From: DATHRK01 sp035465395
Lineage (GTDB): Bacteria; Gemmatimonadota; Gemmatimonadetes; Longimicrobiales; RSA9
Assembly (NCBI GenBank): GCA_035465395.1
Contig: DATHRK010000073.1
Location: 62,001-126,000 of the forward strand
DNA length: 64,000 nucleotides
Reading direction: 5' to 3'
Shown here: positions 1 through 8,639 of the stretch, piece after piece
Layout: every line of letters starts with the position of its first letter
Numbering within the stretch: the first letter of the stretch is position 1
The notes under the pieces: generated by a model
What the model saw: the letters and a program-made list of their open reading frames with translations, nothing else
Databases searched by the model: none
What the model was told of the DNA's origin: nothing
Position numbers and translations under genes: made by a program

Positions 1-189
1 GATCTCCGGGCACCGTCGCGTGTATGCAAGGCGACGGCCCCTGCGCAGCCTGAAAGACTAGGCAAACAGCGGCATCCGGTCAATCGGGCGGGGTGGCCTC
101 CGTCTTGCGCGCCGCGTAGCGCGAGGGCGCGCGTTGCGGCGCCGACCCGCCCCCGTCACAATCTCCTCGCACATGGAGCCCCAACGTCC
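1..189. other. 5' edge of window, no gene called
   Basis: No gene is supported here. In frame 2 an open stretch from the window edge ends at a TAG at 59-61 and could be the last 19 codons of an upstream gene, but it is too short to recognise. The frame of the following gene is open back to base 1, so its start rests on the signal-like N-terminus and not on an upstream stop. No convincing promoter was seen. Confidence 0.4.
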
Positions 190-2406
190 GTGAGGAAACG
201 ACCTTACCGCCCGCTCGGTAGCCGCTTCGGCATCGCGTTGGGGGCGGTGGCAGCCCTGGCACTCGCCTCCGGCGGCTGCGTGCGAACGCCCGGGGCGGAC
301 CTCTTCCCCACGTTCGTGGATCTCGCGGGCGGCGAAGTCGTAGACGTGACGTTCGAGGGCGCGGAGCCGTTCGGGGAGGACACCCTCCAGGCATTGATCG
401 GGACCAAGGCGACCCGCTGCTCCCTGCTGGGCATACCACTCTGCATCGGAGGCGTCGGCCGGAAGCGCGGCTACCTGGACCTGGAGGTCCTGAGGGACGA
501 CGTGCGCCGCCTGGCCCTGTTCTACCGGCAGAACGGCTTCTTCGGGACGACCGTGCGCCCCGAGGTCGACGCCGAGGAGGTCGACGCCTCGGCCGACGAG
601 GACGACCGTCCAAACGTCACCGTGACGTTCCGGATCTCGCGGGGAGACGCGGTGCTCGTCGAGCGGCTCGGCATCGAGGGTCTGGACGGCGCGCTCGACA
701 CGGCCGAAGTCCGCCGGCGGCTGCCGCTCGCCGAGGGCGACACGTTCCGCCTCCCGGCCTTCACCGCGTCCGCCGATACCATCCTCGGCCAGCTTCGCCG
801 GCAGGGCTACGCGTTCTCGGAGGTCCTGCGCAACTTCGGCGTGGATACGCTGCGCGACCGCGCCGACGCCGAGCTCCTGGCGATCCCCGGTCCGGTCGTG
901 CGGGTGGACTCCGTGATCGTCCTGGGCGGCGAGCACATGGGGCGCAGCACGGTGCTCCGGCAGGTGGGGGTGCGACAGGAGGATCTCCTGCGCCAGGACC
1001 GCCTCTCGGAGGCCCAGCGCAACCTCTACAACCTCGAGATCATCCGCTTCGCGTCCGTGTCCGTGGCGCCCGACTCGCTCCAGTCGAACCCGAACGACAG
1101 CACGCGCGCGACCGTGCTCGTACAGGTGGACGAGGGCGACGTGCACGTCGTCGACGCCGGCGTCGGCTTCGGGGACGTGAGCTGCGGCCGCGTAGACGCG
1201 ACCTGGGTGAGCCGCTCCTTCCTGGGCGGCGCGCGACGCCTGGCGATCGGCGGCAACGTGTCCAAGCTCGGGCAGGGCGACCCGCTCGCCTTTGATTTCG
1301 GGCGCAGCGTCTGCGACGAGTTCAACACCGACGTGCTCGGCAACGAGCTGGACTTCGGCGATGAGCTCGACTATCAGCTGACCGCGGACCTCACCCGCCC
1401 GTTCTTCATCAGCGCCCGTAACCAGCTCACCCTTACCGGGTTCGTGGAGCGGGTCAGTGAGCCGCAGGTCTTCCAGCGCAGCGCTCGCGGCGGGCGCCTC
1501 GGGGTGCAGCGCCGCTTCGCCTCGGGCGACCTCGGCACCATCGGCTTGAGCGCGGAGCGCGCGTCGGTGGACGCCTCCGACGCGGTGTTCTGCTTCGCGC
1601 TCCTCATCTGCGGGTCCGGCGACGTCAACGTGCTGAGCGCACCCCGGTGGCGGAACGGCTTCGACCTGGCCCTCAGCAGAGACCGCACCGACCGCCCGAT
1701 CGACCCGCGCGGCGGCTACCAGGCCCGCGCCTCGGCGACCTGGGCGACGCGCGGCCTGGGGTCCGACCTGCGGTTCGTGCAGGTGGCCCTCGGCGCCGCC
1801 TCCTACCACGAGGTCAAGCCGGCGTGGGTCGTGGCGGGCCAGCTCCGCCTCGCGAGCTTCCTGGGCACCGCGCAGATCAGCGTGGACTCGGCCGGCGATC
1901 CCAACGCCGACGTGTTGCCGCCCGACGAGCGGCTCTTCGCGGGCGGTGCGACGAGCGTGCGCGGCTTCGGCCAGAACACCCTCGGGCCCGGCGTGTGGAT
2001 CTTCCAGTCGCCGAGCGCCGACACCGACGTGGCCCGCGACACGGTGTTCGTTCCGGTGGGCGGGGCAAGCTCGGCCGTGGCGAGCGTGGAGCTGCGCTTC
2101 CCTTCCCCGTTCCTGCGCGACCGCTTCCGCCTCGCGGCGTTCGTCGACGCCGGCAACGTGACCGTAGGAGGCGTGCGCGACCTGGGCGACGGCTGGCGCA
2201 TCACCCCGGGGCTGGGGCTGCGGGCGCAGAGCCCCGTCGGACCGATCCGCATCGACCTCGCCTTCAACCCGCAGGCGTCGCCGACCGGCGAGCTCGTGGA
2301 GATCCCCGAGGACGGTCCGCCCATCCCGACCGGGATCATCTTCCAGGAAGAGCAGACCTTCATCCGGCGGCTGCAGCTCCACCTCGCCGTCGGGCAGGCG
2401 TTCTGA
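190..2406 (+). CDS. tamA: Omp85-family outer membrane protein, TamA/BamA-like
   Basis: Outer-membrane beta-barrel assembly or translocation factor of 738 residues. Residues 10-30 form a hydrophobic signal segment ending in ASGGC; the cysteine lacks the usual Leu at -3, so lipidation is uncertain. About residues 45-300 hold POTRA-type repeats (VVDVTFEGAEPF, VERLGIEG, RVDSVIVLGGEH), followed by a barrel with RGGYQARASATW and a FAGGATSVRGFG loop typical of Omp85 proteins. The chain ends in Phe, as barrel substrates usually do. A GTG start was chosen: GGAG lies about 11 nt upstream and the signal sequence follows directly. The next gene is tamB, 22 nt downstream, which is the reason for preferring TamA over BamA; a separate BamA lies at 52465-54906. 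Confidence 0.85.
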   Translation: MRKRPYRPLGSRFGIALGAVAALALASGGCVRTPGADLFPTFVDLAGGEVVDVTFEGAEPFGEDTLQALIGTKATRCSLLGIPLCIGGVGRKRGYLDLEVLRDDVRRLALFYRQNGFFGTTVRPEVDAEEVDASADEDDRPNVTVTFRISRGDAVLVERLGIEGLDGALDTAEVRRRLPLAEGDTFRLPAFTASADTILGQLRRQGYAFSEVLRNFGVDTLRDRADAELLAIPGPVVRVDSVIVLGGEHMGRSTVLRQVGVRQEDLLRQDRLSEAQRNLYNLEIIRFASVSVAPDSLQSNPNDSTRATVLVQVDEGDVHVVDAGVGFGDVSCGRVDATWVSRSFLGGARRLAIGGNVSKLGQGDPLAFDFGRSVCDEFNTDVLGNELDFGDELDYQLTADLTRPFFISARNQLTLTGFVERVSEPQVFQRSARGGRLGVQRRFASGDLGTIGLSAERASVDASDAVFCFALLICGSGDVNVLSAPRWRNGFDLALSRDRTDRPIDPRGGYQARASATWATRGLGSDLRFVQVALGAASYHEVKPAWVVAGQLRLASFLGTAQISVDSAGDPNADVLPPDERLFAGGATSVRGFGQNTLGPGVWIFQSPSADTDVARDTVFVPVGGASSAVASVELRFPSPFLRDRFRLAAFVDAGNVTVGGVRDLGDGWRITPGLGLRAQSPVGPIRIDLAFNPQASPTGELVEIPEDGPPIPTGIIFQEEQTFIRRLQLHLAVGQAF

Positions 2407-2428
2407 TGCCGCGCGTGGGTCTCTAGCC

Positions 2429-5400
2429 GTGCCGGTGCGCAAGGGCCTGGCCGCGTCCGGCGGCTTTCTTATCGCCGCCGGGGTCGTAGGCGCGGCGATC
2501 CTCTTCACCATCCGTCAGGGCGGCCCGGCGGTTCCCTTCGCCGGAGGCCCCACGGGGGAGGGTCCGATCGCGGCCTTCGAGGCCCGGATCGACGACGCCG
2601 TGCGGCGCTGGGACACGCCCACGGTGCCGCTCGCGGCGCCGGTCTCCGCGGTCTCGACCTCCGTGCGGTGGACCGATCTGGAGGGCAGGGCGTTCCTGGA
2701 TTTCCCGTCGGTCAGGCTCACGCTCGAGGCGAACGAGCTGCTCCAGGGCCGGATCCGCACGCGCTCGGGCCGCCTGGACGACCCGAGCGTCATCCTGGTG
2801 AAGCCGTCGGAGGACGCGCTGTGGAATTACCAGGACATCCTCGAGTCGCAGGCGGCGGACCGCGGCGCCGCCCCGGCGGGCGACCGCGCCGTGCTGCTCG
2901 ACACCGAGGTGCGCGGCGGCCGGATCCTGCTGCAGTTGCCCGACACCACGTTCACGCTGCGCGAGGTGGAGGGCGAGCTCTCCCGCATCGCCGTCCCGGC
3001 GGCGGAGCCGGCCAACGTCGCCGTGACGGCGGACCGCTTCGCGATGGCGATCCGGGGGGAGGACGAGAGCCGGCCCTTCCTGCCCCTGCAGGCGAACGAC
3101 GGCCGGATCCAGGGTCGCGACGGCGTCTTCGATTTCGACATCGCCGCGATGGATCTGGAGGGCGTGCGGATGGCGGATCTGGCGGGTACCTGGAACCCCG
3201 AGCACGACGGCTACGGGATCACCGGCACGGCCGCGAGCGTGGCCGTGCGGTTCGGGGTGGCGGCCCGTCACTTCCCCGCCCTGCCCGACACCGGCGCGGC
3301 GACGTTCGCCGCGGCCCTGGAGGCGGTGCCGGGAGGCGCGACCCGGGCGACCCTCACGAGCCTTGATGTGGAGGGCCCCGGCAGCGAGATCCGCGGCTCG
3401 ATGACGGTCGTGCTCCCGCCCGACACCGGCGCGATGCGCGCCGAGAGGATGGACCTGTCCCTGGAACCGCTGGACCTGGCGTTCGCGTCGGCGTTCGTCG
3501 ACTCCCTGCCGTTCGGCGGGGTCGTCCGCGGCACGGTGCGCGGGGACCTCGCGAACCTGCGCGTCGACCTCGCGGCGGCCCTCGAGGGGGGGCGCCTCGC
3601 GCAGCCGCTGTCGACCCGCGTCGAGGGGACGGTTTCGCTCGACGGCACCGGGCCGCTCGCGCTGGACGACGCGGACCTGTACGTGGAGGAGCTGCCGCTC
3701 GCGTCGATCGCGCAGTTTCTCCCGGCGCTGCCGGCGCTGTCGGGCACGGCCACCGGCGACATCCGGCTGACGGGCGGCACCGCTGACGGCGTGCTGCCCC
3801 TCGATGTGCGGCTCGAGGTCGCGGGGGGGGTGGTGGGCATGACCGGCACGGTCGACCCGACCGGGGACGTGCTGCGCTACGATCTGCGGGGCAACCTGCT
3901 GGCACTGCCGCTCGACTCGGTGATCGCCCGGCCGGTCCCGCCCGTGAACGCGAGCGGCACGTTCGCCGCCCGGGGGCAGGGCACGGATCCCCGCACCATG
4001 GATACGGACGCCGCGGTCGACCTGACCTTCACGAGCTGGCTCACCGAGCCCGGGGACGGTCTGGAGGCAAGCGTTCTGGTGCGCGGAGGCCGTGTCTCGA
4101 TCCGCACGCTGGAGCTGGCCCTGGCGACGCTCTCGGCGGAAGGCGACGGGACGTGGAGGTTCACCGAGCCGGTCGAGGGCGAGGTCACCATCCGCACCGC
4201 GCTCGAGGACCTGACACCCTTCCGCCCCTACGTGCCGCCGACCGGCTTCGACGGGGGCGCCACGGTCGTGACCCGGTTGTCGGGGCCGCTGGATTCGATG
4301 CGGGTTGCTGGTCGTGCCGACGCCGAGGACCTGCGCATCGCCGGCTGGGCCGTCGAGAGCGGTGGCGTGGACTACGACCTGGTCATCGGCTGGCCGCTGC
4401 CGCGCCTCCAGCTCGAAGCCGAGGCGAGCGGCCTGCGGTCTTCCGCCCTCGGCGCCTTCGACAGCTTCGTGGCCAACGTCGATCTGGACCGCCCGGAATT
4501 CACCGCAGATCTGCGCATGGACCACGCGGACGGGGGCCTCATCGAGCTCGCCACCGAGGGCACGCTGCGGGTGCGCGCGGGCGAGGCCCGCCTACGGACG
4601 CTGCGCATGGAGCTCGAGAACCAACGGTGGGCGCTGCAGGCTCCGGCCCGCCTCGAATGGGGCGACAGCCTCGGCGTCGATTCCATGTTCCTGCGCCAGA
4701 CCGACGGCCCCGGTCGGTTCCTGGTGCACGGCGCGGTGCGGCCCGAGGGAGGCGTGCAGATCCTGGTGGACGTCGACCAGCTGCCGATCGAGCAGTTCGG
4801 GCGCCTCGCGGGGACGGAGCCGCCGTTCGCGGGCCTCCTGTCGGGAGACGTCACGATCGGGGGCACGCCGGGCGAGCCGACCATCGCGGGGGAGCTGACG
4901 CTGCGCGACGGGCGGGTGGGCGCGCTCGCCCTGAGTTCCGTCGAGAGCGAGGTCGGCTACGAGGCGGGGCTCCTGCGGCTGCGCCTCGACGGGGCGATGC
5001 CGGATCCGCCCGGCTCGCTGTCCGTCACGGCCGGGCTCCCGTTGAGCTTGTCGCTCCGGCCGCTCGTCGCCTCGCTCGATCACGCCGCCCCGCTGGAGGC
5101 CGAGCTGCGCGCCGACCGCTTCCCTCTCGCCACCTTCCGGCCCTTCCTGCCACGCGGGGTGCACGAGCTCGTCGGCGACCTGCGGGGGAACGTCACGGTC
5201 GCCGGCAGCCTGGACGCTCCGGAACTGCGCGGCGAGGCTGGCGTGGAGGGGTTGGCGCTGCACGTCGACAGGCTCGGCCGGGAGTTCGAGCAGGGCAGCC
5301 TCCTGGCGCGCTTCGACGGGCCGCGCATCGAAATCGTCGAGGCGGCGATCAACAGCGATGGCTGGGGACGCGCGAGCGGAACGATCCTGCTGTCGGAGGA

Positions 5401-6547
5401 CGGCGGCCCGCCCGGCCTGGACCTGGACGTTACGCTCGAAGGCATCCGTCCGATCGCGTTCGAGGAGACCCAGGCGGTCGCGAGCAGGGGCGCCCTGCAG
5501 ATCACGGGCGACATGGGGCGTCCGGTGGTACGGGGGCGCCTGGCCATCGAGGACGGGACCGTGATCCTGCCCGCGCAGGGCCCCGGCGCGGCGCTCGAGG
5601 ACGAGATCGCGGGCATCGCCGACGCGGGCCCGATCACGCTCGGCGACCTGCCCGACGCCGCCGATCGCGACGCCACCGCCACGAACCAGCTCTCGGTCGC
5701 GGGGCTCGCGCTGACGATCGGGGAGAATACCTGGTTCGAGGTGGAAGACGCGCGCGCGCAGATGCAGGGCACGCTGACCGTGGACATGTTTCCGCCGGAC
5801 GTGCTGCGGCTCACCGGCACGCTCACCGGCGAGCGGGGCACGTTTACGCTGGTGGCGGGACCGGTCGTGCGGCGCTTCGAAATGATCGACGCGACGATCC
5901 GCTTCATCGGGCTGCCGCAGCCCAACCCCGCGCTCGACATCACGGCCGCCCGCGACATCGCCGTGCAGGGCGGCGGCCAGCTCCAGATCCAGGCCCGCGT
6001 CACCGGGACGCTCGAGCGGCCGACGCTGGCGCTCACGACGGAGACTGGCCAGACCATCCCCGAGGCGGACCTGCTGTCCTTCCTGGTGTTCGGCCAGCCC
6101 GGCGGGGCCGGCGTCCCCGGCCGAGCGGCGCTCGAGGGCGTATTCCTCGGCGGCCTGGGCGACGTGTTTGGAGGGTTCCTCGAGGACGAGCTCGTCGACG
6201 ACCTCGGCCTCCCGCTGGACCTCTTCCAGATCCGTTTCGGCTCGGGCCTGGGGGGCGGCACCTTCGAGACGCTCGCGCCGACCGTGGTGATCGGGAAGGA
6301 GGTGATCGACAACGTGTTCATCACCGCCGACCTGGGGATCGGCACGCTGTTCGATCCGGCGGCGACGCAGACGGGGCCGACGTGGGCGTTGACGGTGGAT
6401 TGGCGGATCGACCGCCAGTGGACCGCGCAGGCCGGGTTCGAGCCGTTCAACCGGCGCCGCGTGCTGCGCACCATCACCGGCGTGCGCACGCTGGTGAACC
6501 CGCGCCAGGAGGCGTTCGCCGAGCTGCGGCGCCGCTGGACCTACTAG
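2429..6547 (+). CDS. tamB: Translocation/assembly module protein TamB (DUF490/AsmA-like)
   Basis: Very large (1372 residues) periplasm-spanning protein. An N-terminal hydrophobic anchor (about residues 8-29) is followed by long repetitive beta-strand-rich sequence of alternating hydrophobic residues (repeated 'GxxxxP..GxxxL.G' units such as VRGTVRGDL and ISGD-like turns). The C-terminal TamB domain (about 1000-1372) contains the family-typical ITGDMGRPVVRGRL, LSFLVFGQP and RFGSGL segments. The family forms an inner-to-outer membrane groove that helps outer-membrane protein insertion or carries phospholipid. Start is GTG, 22 nt after the TamA-like gene, so both are probably one transcript. It converges on lgt with 31 nt between the stops. 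Confidence 0.92.
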   Translation: MPVRKGLAASGGFLIAAGVVGAAILFTIRQGGPAVPFAGGPTGEGPIAAFEARIDDAVRRWDTPTVPLAAPVSAVSTSVRWTDLEGRAFLDFPSVRLTLEANELLQGRIRTRSGRLDDPSVILVKPSEDALWNYQDILESQAADRGAAPAGDRAVLLDTEVRGGRILLQLPDTTFTLREVEGELSRIAVPAAEPANVAVTADRFAMAIRGEDESRPFLPLQANDGRIQGRDGVFDFDIAAMDLEGVRMADLAGTWNPEHDGYGITGTAASVAVRFGVAARHFPALPDTGAATFAAALEAVPGGATRATLTSLDVEGPGSEIRGSMTVVLPPDTGAMRAERMDLSLEPLDLAFASAFVDSLPFGGVVRGTVRGDLANLRVDLAAALEGGRLAQPLSTRVEGTVSLDGTGPLALDDADLYVEELPLASIAQFLPALPALSGTATGDIRLTGGTADGVLPLDVRLEVAGGVVGMTGTVDPTGDVLRYDLRGNLLALPLDSVIARPVPPVNASGTFAARGQGTDPRTMDTDAAVDLTFTSWLTEPGDGLEASVLVRGGRVSIRTLELALATLSAEGDGTWRFTEPVEGEVTIRTALEDLTPFRPYVPPTGFDGGATVVTRLSGPLDSMRVAGRADAEDLRIAGWAVESGGVDYDLVIGWPLPRLQLEAEASGLRSSALGAFDSFVANVDLDRPEFTADLRMDHADGGLIELATEGTLRVRAGEARLRTLRMELENQRWALQAPARLEWGDSLGVDSMFLRQTDGPGRFLVHGAVRPEGGVQILVDVDQLPIEQFGRLAGTEPPFAGLLSGDVTIGGTPGEPTIAGELTLRDGRVGALALSSVESEVGYEAGLLRLRLDGAMPDPPGSLSVTAGLPLSLSLRPLVASLDHAAPLEAELRADRFPLATFRPFLPRGVHELVGDLRGNVTVAGSLDAPELRGEAGVEGLALHVDRLGREFEQGSLLARFDGPRIEIVEAAINSDGWGRASGTILLSEDGGPPGLDLDVTLEGIRPIAFEETQAVASRGALQITGDMGRPVVRGRLAIEDGTVILPAQGPGAALEDEIAGIADAGPITLGDLPDAADRDATATNQLSVAGLALTIGENTWFEVEDARAQMQGTLTVDMFPPDVLRLTGTLTGERGTFTLVAGPVVRRFEMIDATIRFIGLPQPNPALDITAARDIAVQGGGQLQIQARVTGTLERPTLALTTETGQTIPEADLLSFLVFGQPGGAGVPGRAALEGVFLGGLGDVFGGFLEDELVDDLGLPLDLFQIRFGSGLGGGTFETLAPTVVIGKEVIDNVFITADLGIGTLFDPAATQTGPTWALTVDWRIDRQWTAQAGFEPFNRRRVLRTITGVRTLVNPRQEAFAELRRRWTY

Positions 6548-6578
6548 CGACCGGCCAGGCGCCGGCGCGGCGGTCCGG

Positions 6579-7424
6579 TCAGACCGCGGCTTCCTCGGGG
6601 GCAGGGGCCCGGGCCGCCGAAGCGGGTCGGCCGGGTAGCCGCGTCCACAGCCAGACCCCGACGGCGAGGGCCGCGAAGCTCGCGATCTGGGAGGTCGTGA
6701 GCCCGAAGACGAAGCGATCCCCCTTGGCGCGCACGAATTCCACCGCGAAGCGTTCGATCCCGTACAGCACCAGGAACGCGCCGAAGAGCTGCCCGGGGCG
6801 GAGTGCGCGCTTGGAGAGCTGCCACAGGATCGCGAACATCGCCAGGCCCCCGGCGACCTCGTAGAGCTGCGTCGGGTGCACCGCGAGGACCGCGGTGTCG
6901 GGCAGCGCGGCATCGACTTCCACCCCCAGCGAGCGGAAGTAGCCGGCGGTGCTGGGCGGCGACCCCTGCGGAAAGGCCACACCGATCCCGCTGTCGGTCG
7001 GCATCCCGTAGTCGTCCCCCACGAGGAAGCAGCCGACGCGGCCCACGGCGTAGGCGAGCCCCAAGGCCGGCGCGGCGCCGTCGAACATGGTCGCGATCGG
7101 CAGCTTCCGCCGGGCCGCCTCCCAATAGAAAGCGGTCACCCCGCCGATCAGTCCGCCGTACCAGACCAGCCCCGCGCGGCTCGTGAGCTCGCCCACCGGG
7201 TCCGCGACGAAGTCGCGCCAGTGTAGCCCCATATAGTACAGCTTGGCGCCGACGACGCCCGCGATGGCGGTCGCCGCCAGGACCTCCCAGGCGATCTCGG
7301 GATCCATGCCGCGGCGCTCGAGCTGCAGCGACAGGATCCACGCGCCGGTCAGGAAGGAGAGGAAGATCATCACGCCGAAGCTGGTGACCTCGAATCCCCC
7401 TATTTCGAACAGAACCGGGTACAT
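6579..7424 (-). CDS. lgt: Prolipoprotein diacylglyceryl transferase Lgt
   Basis: Integral membrane enzyme (281 residues) that transfers diacylglyceryl from phosphatidylglycerol to the lipobox cysteine of prolipoproteins, the first step of lipoprotein maturation. About seven membrane segments are visible. The Lgt signature is present as GRVGCFLVGDDYG, together with LVWYGGLIGG and the essential HPTQLYE. An AGGAG Shine-Dalgarno lies 5 nt before the ATG. It follows ccmH by 30 nt on the same strand and may be read from the ccm transcript. The C-terminal 20 residues are Ala/Pro-rich and probably cytoplasmic. Confidence 0.96.
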   Translation of the reverse strand: MYPVLFEIGGFEVTSFGVMIFLSFLTGAWILSLQLERRGMDPEIAWEVLAATAIAGVVGAKLYYMGLHWRDFVADPVGELTSRAGLVWYGGLIGGVTAFYWEAARRKLPIATMFDGAAPALGLAYAVGRVGCFLVGDDYGMPTDSGIGVAFPQGSPPSTAGYFRSLGVEVDAALPDTAVLAVHPTQLYEVAGGLAMFAILWQLSKRALRPGQLFGAFLVLYGIERFAVEFVRAKGDRFVFGLTTSQIASFAALAVGVWLWTRLPGRPASAARAPAPEEAAV

Positions 7425-7454
7425 CGATCTCCTCGGGTGTCGTGGACCGCCGCC

Positions 7455-7949
7455 CTACCCTGCCCCGCCCTCCGCGTGCCCATCTTCGGGCGCCGGTGCG
7501 ATCTCCTCCGGCGCGCTCCATCTGCGCACGAAGAGCACGAGAACCCCGGCGCCCACGAGCAGCGCCACGATGGGCAGCGCGTAGACCACCAGGTTGAATC
7601 CTTCGGCGCGCGGCTCCAGGAGGACGAACTCGCCGTACCGAGCGACGAAGAACGCCTCGATCTCCTCCCGCGACCGACCGGCCGCGACCTGCTCCCGCAC
7701 GATCGCCCGCATCTCGCGCGCGAGCTCCGCCGGGGAGTCCTCGATCGAGAGGCCCTGGCAGACGACGCAGCGGAGCCCCGACGCGATGTCGCGGGTCCGT
7801 GCCTCGATCGCCGAATCCGCACCCGTCCCCACCCCGATGGCCGAATCCGCAGATGGGCGCTCCTGTGCCCGGACCGCCGCCGCGGCGCACGCCGAGGCTG
7901 CGCACGCGAGCGCCAGAGCCACCGTTGCCCGCGCGCCGATCGCGCTCAC
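7455..7949 (-). CDS. ccmH: Cytochrome c maturation protein CcmH (thiol-reducing subunit)
   Basis: Periplasmic, membrane-anchored thiol oxidoreductase of system I cytochrome c biogenesis that keeps the apocytochrome CxxCH motif reduced for heme attachment. 164 residues: N-terminal signal (about 5-28), LRCVVCQ active motif with C61 and C64, a conserved helical bundle with RYGEFVLLEP, and one C-terminal membrane segment (about 120-141). The GTG start at 7949 overlaps the ccmG stop as GTGA. This is the short CcmH form; the TPR partner CcmI is not in the window. Confidence 0.93.
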   Translation of the reverse strand: MSAIGARATVALALACAASACAAAAVRAQERPSADSAIGVGTGADSAIEARTRDIASGLRCVVCQGLSIEDSPAELAREMRAIVREQVAAGRSREEIEAFFVARYGEFVLLEPRAEGFNLVVYALPIVALLVGAGVLVLFVRRWSAPEEIAPAPEDGHAEGGAG

Positions 7950-8602
7950 GTCCCGTCGGCGGGAGCGAGCTCCCCCGGCGCCTCTCCGCCGCGCTGCCAC
8001 CCGGGGCTGGAGGTGGCGCCGTCGTCGCGCGGCACCTCGCCGCTCAGCAGGGACTCGACCCGCTCGGCGATGAGCTGCGGGTAGACCGGACCCACGTGCT
8101 TGTAGGCGACCCGCCCCTCCCGGTCGAGGAAGAACGTCTCGGGCACGCCCCACAGGCCGTACGAGATCGCGACGCGCGAGCCGGGATCCTCGAGCGCCGG
8201 GTAGATCTGGCCGCCCATCCCGCGGATCCAGCGCAAGGCGTCCTCGGGCCGGTCCTGGTACGCCACGCCGTAGAAGCGGACGCCCTGGTCATGGTAGCGG
8301 TCGGCCGCATCGCCCAGCGGCCCGTGCTCGGCGCGGCAGGCCACGCACCACGACGCGAAGAAGTTCAGGACGACCACGTGCCCGCTGTCCGTGCCGATCG
8401 TGAACGAGTCCGGCGCCGCGCCCGGGGCTGCGAGCGGCCCACGCGTGGGCGTGCCGTCCAGGCGAGCGAGCGTGAAATCCGGCGCGGGCCGGCCGGGCAG
8501 CGGCGAATCGATGGCCCTCGGGTCGCGGCCCATGCCGTACAGCAGGAGCGCGAGGACGGGCACCGCCGCCACGACGCCGAGGGCCGCGCGGAACCAGCTC
8601 AC
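7946..8602 (-). CDS. ccmG: Thiol:disulfide interchange protein CcmG/DsbE
   Basis: Membrane-tethered periplasmic thioredoxin-like reductase that feeds electrons into apocytochrome c/CcmH. Residues 5-23 are an N-terminal membrane anchor, the active site is WCVAC (85-89), and the cis-proline loop reads GVPET (152-156), which matches DsbE/ResA-type proteins. A long C-terminal tail (about residues 193-218) is polar. The GTG start at 8602 was chosen because it directly precedes the anchor; the reading frame stays open upstream into ccmF with low-complexity Arg/Pro sequence. The stop overlaps the start of ccmH by 4 nt. Confidence 0.92.
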   Translation of the reverse strand: MSWFRAALGVVAAVPVLALLLYGMGRDPRAIDSPLPGRPAPDFTLARLDGTPTRGPLAAPGAAPDSFTIGTDSGHVVVLNFFASWCVACRAEHGPLGDAADRYHDQGVRFYGVAYQDRPEDALRWIRGMGGQIYPALEDPGSRVAISYGLWGVPETFFLDREGRVAYKHVGPVYPQLIAERVESLLSGEVPRDDGATSSPGWQRGGEAPGELAPADGT

Positions 8603-8639
8603 CCGCCGCCGGTTCCCACGAGCCGGCCGCCGCCGCGCA

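Noticed and set aside
6548..6578. GACCGG/CCGGTC inverted repeat around 6549-6580 as a terminator between tamB and lgt
   Set aside because: Only 6 bp with a 20-nt loop and no T-run; the arm also enters the lgt coding region.
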